From positions 2,852,001-2,916,000 of the forward strand of contig NZ_CP108484.1 in assembly GCF_036226505.1 (NCBI RefSeq): 64,000 nucleotides of DNA, written 5' to 3'. The notes beneath the pieces were generated by a model. The model searched no databases. It had not been told where the DNA came from and saw only the letters and a program-made list of their open reading frames with translations. Source of the DNA: Kitasatospora sp. NBC_01246 (GTDB taxonomy: Bacteria; Actinomycetota; Actinomycetes; Streptomycetales; Streptomycetaceae). The position numbers and the translations under genes are program-made. Shown piece by piece: positions 62,362 to 64,000 of this stretch (the stretch's first letter is position 1; every line of letters starts with the position of its first letter).

Positions 62362-64000
62362 ATGGCAACGGATCTGAGACTGCGCCGGAGCGAGGAGATC
62401 CAGGGCGACATCGTCGCCGGCTTCAAGAAGGACAACGTCACCCTGCTGTTCCTGAAGTTCGAGGACGCCGCCAGGGCCCGCGACTGGCTGCGCGCGGTCG
62501 CCCCGCAGATCGCCACCACCCGGCAGGTCGCCGAGTTCAACGCGGCGTTCAGCGAGGCCCGCAAGAGCTCGGGCGGCGACGACCCCAAGACCCTCAAGGC
62601 CACCTGGCTGGGCCTCAGCCTCACCTACGAGGGCATGCGCCAGCTCTCCGCCACCGACCCGTTCGAACAGGCCCCGCCGGTCGGCAGCGGCCTGGAGGCG
62701 TTCAAGGAGGGCTCGGCCAAGCGGGCCGGCGCGCTCGGTGACACCGGCGACAACTCCCCGGAGAACTGGCTCTTCGGCAACGGCAGGAACCAGCAGGTGC
62801 ACGCCGTGCTGACGATCGCCTCGGACACCGAGCAGGACCTCGCCGCCACCGTCACCGCCCAGCGCGAGGCGGCCGCCGAGGCGAAGATCGTCACCATCTT
62901 CCAGCAGAACGCCAAGACCCTGCTCGGCAGCCGCCGCGGCAAGGAGCACTTCGGCTTCAAGGACGGCATCAGCGAGCCCGGCGTCCGCTTCTTCGACCCG
63001 CCGAACCCGGCGAACGAGGAGGAGGTCGAGGGCCACCCGGGCACCCGGATCATTCCGGCCGGCGAGTTCGTCGTCGGCGAGCAGCCCGCCCCCGGCAGCT
63101 TCACCGACTTCCCCGCGTGGGCCCGCGACGGCTCCTTCCAGGTCGTCCGCCGGCTCTCCCAGGACGTCCCCGGCTGGTGGTCGCAGGTCTCGGTCAAGCT
63201 GAAGGAGCTCAAGCAGGCCAAGGCCGTCCCGGACACCGCCACCGCCGAGTGGCTGGCCGCCCGGCTGGTCGGCCGCTGGCGCTCCGGGGCGCCGGTCTGC
63301 AAGCACCAGGACCGCGACGTCCCGAACGACCCGAAGGCGTCCTCGGACAACGACTTCGACTTCCGGGACGACCTGGAGGGCCTGGTCACCCCGCTCTTCT
63401 CGCACCTGCGCAAGTCCAGCCCGCGGGCCGGGCTGCAGGCCCCCGACCCGAGCCGGCCGCCGTTCGACGCCAAGGAGCTCGACGGCCGGCGGATCATGCG
63501 GCGCGGCGCGCCCTACGGGTTCCCGTTCGACCCGGCCTCCGAGGGCCCCGGCGGGCCCGACGACCCGCGCGGCCTGCTCTTCGTCTGCTACCAGGCCGAC
63601 ATCGCCCGGCAGTTCGAGTTCATCCAGGCCGACTGGATCGACCAGCCGGACTTCCCGCCCGGCCGCAACCCCGTCCCCGGCAAGGACCCGGTGATCACCG
63701 AGGCCGACGACGTCGACTTCGAGAGCCGCGGCCCGGACGGCGCGATCAAGCACACCCCGCTGCACTTCCAGCAGTTCGTGCAGACCCAGGGCTCGGTGTA
63801 CGCCTTCGCGCCGTCCATCAGCACCCTCAAGGCGCTCGCCGAGGGGCGACTCACCGGGCAGTCGCAGGGCCGGCAGGGCGGCCAGACCTCCTCGCGGCAG
63901 GACAGGGGCTACCCGTGCGACGACTTCGTCGCCGTCCCGGACCAGTGGCGCAAGGGCGGCCGGAGCCAGTTCTGGGCGTTCCACGGCCCGCAGTGCCGCC
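62362..64000 (+). CDS. DyP-type haem peroxidase, cut by the window end
   Basis: The first 546 codons of a DyP-type peroxidase. No signal peptide is visible; the sequence begins MATDLRLRRSEEIQGDIV. Seen: the GxxDG motif in HFGFKDGISEPG (residues 198-202) with the distal Asp, the proximal haem His near residue 348 in FSHLRKSSPRAGLQ, and RRGAPYGFPFDP with GLLFVCYQADIARQFEFIQADW. It follows the copper radical oxidase by 36 bp with GGAGGAA before the ATG. It would use the peroxide made by the oxidase, but the oxidase appears secreted and this protein does not. The length and long C-terminal part suggest the large actinobacterial subclass. The end is outside the window. Confidence 0.9.
   Translation, partial: MATDLRLRRSEEIQGDIVAGFKKDNVTLLFLKFEDAARARDWLRAVAPQIATTRQVAEFNAAFSEARKSSGGDDPKTLKATWLGLSLTYEGMRQLSATDPFEQAPPVGSGLEAFKEGSAKRAGALGDTGDNSPENWLFGNGRNQQVHAVLTIASDTEQDLAATVTAQREAAAEAKIVTIFQQNAKTLLGSRRGKEHFGFKDGISEPGVRFFDPPNPANEEEVEGHPGTRIIPAGEFVVGEQPAPGSFTDFPAWARDGSFQVVRRLSQDVPGWWSQVSVKLKELKQAKAVPDTATAEWLAARLVGRWRSGAPVCKHQDRDVPNDPKASSDNDFDFRDDLEGLVTPLFSHLRKSSPRAGLQAPDPSRPPFDAKELDGRRIMRRGAPYGFPFDPASEGPGGPDDPRGLLFVCYQADIARQFEFIQADWIDQPDFPPGRNPVPGKDPVITEADDVDFESRGPDGAIKHTPLHFQQFVQTQGSVYAFAPSISTLKALAEGRLTGQSQGRQGGQTSSRQDRGYPCDDFVAVPDQWRKGGRSQFWAFHGPQCR

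Noticed and set aside
60046-63984. A 1312-codon open frame on the minus strand
   Set aside because: It is antisense to the copper oxidase and DyP genes, has no family features and arises from GC-rich codon bias. The plus-strand genes have clear motifs and ribosome sites.

Overview
The window is high-GC DNA (third codon positions almost always G or C, GTG starts common, strong GGAGG-type ribosome sites) with gene content typical of Streptomycetaceae: a DasR-type site before a chitinase, TerD paralogues, DUF2637, DUF3052 beside aceE, and NarL-type two-component pairs. It is most likely a Streptomyces or Kitasatospora chromosome. I recognise about 55 protein genes, one tRNA-Val, one decayed regulator with an IS5-type transposase scrap, and no rRNA, CRISPR or obvious antibiotic cluster.

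Left part (0-23 kb): MarR regulator; secreted GH18 chitinase with a DasR-like operator; a lipoprotein; DoxX; barstar-like and MarC-like proteins; an Lrp/AsnC regulator divergent from kynA-kynU (tryptophan to anthranilate); a stand-alone F-type ATP synthase b-subunit-like gene followed by a perfect 64-bp palindrome; an LPXTG-type surface protein; a phosphopantetheinyl transferase; a double Lrp regulator and an IMPase-like protein; a coupled TetR-AidB-amidohydrolase operon; two secreted peptidases; a FabR/DesT-like TetR facing two tiny membrane proteins; a metallophosphoesterase.

Middle part (23-36 kb): a SHOCT-ABC ATPase-FtsX permease operon next to a NarL-type histidine kinase/response regulator pair. 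The same 18-bp palindrome lies upstream of both operons, which suggests that the regulator controls the transporter and itself. Next come a Clp/Hsp100 ATPase with an unusual mixture of ClpC and ClpB traits, a VIT1/CCC1 transporter, an insertion scar beside tRNA-Val, a coiled-coil membrane protein and an FmdB-type zinc ribbon protein.

36-48 kb is the most interesting region: a Ter (tellurium-resistance/stress) island. It has a biosynthetic arm (CitE-like lyase, a fused two-module phosphoribosyltransferase, a HAD phosphatase), a divergent TerD with a Tyr/Gln/Pro-rich tail, a TerA-like protein, a DUF2637 membrane protein, a TerC-like (DUF475) membrane protein and two canonical TerD proteins. Such neighbourhoods have been proposed to make a nucleoside-like metabolite and to run a membrane-linked metal/stress response. 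The product is unknown.

Right part (48-64 kb): AhpE peroxiredoxin, DUF3052 and aceE; a Ddn-like F420-dependent reductase behind a canonical CRP-type site; a TetR/MFS efflux pair with palindromic operators; a second NarL-type two-component pair followed by an exported alpha/beta hydrolase, an acyltransferase, a galactose-oxidase-like copper radical oxidase with all active-site residues, and a DyP-type peroxidase cut by the window end. The last two would make and consume peroxide. Short in-phase tandem duplications, often at gene ends, occur throughout the window.
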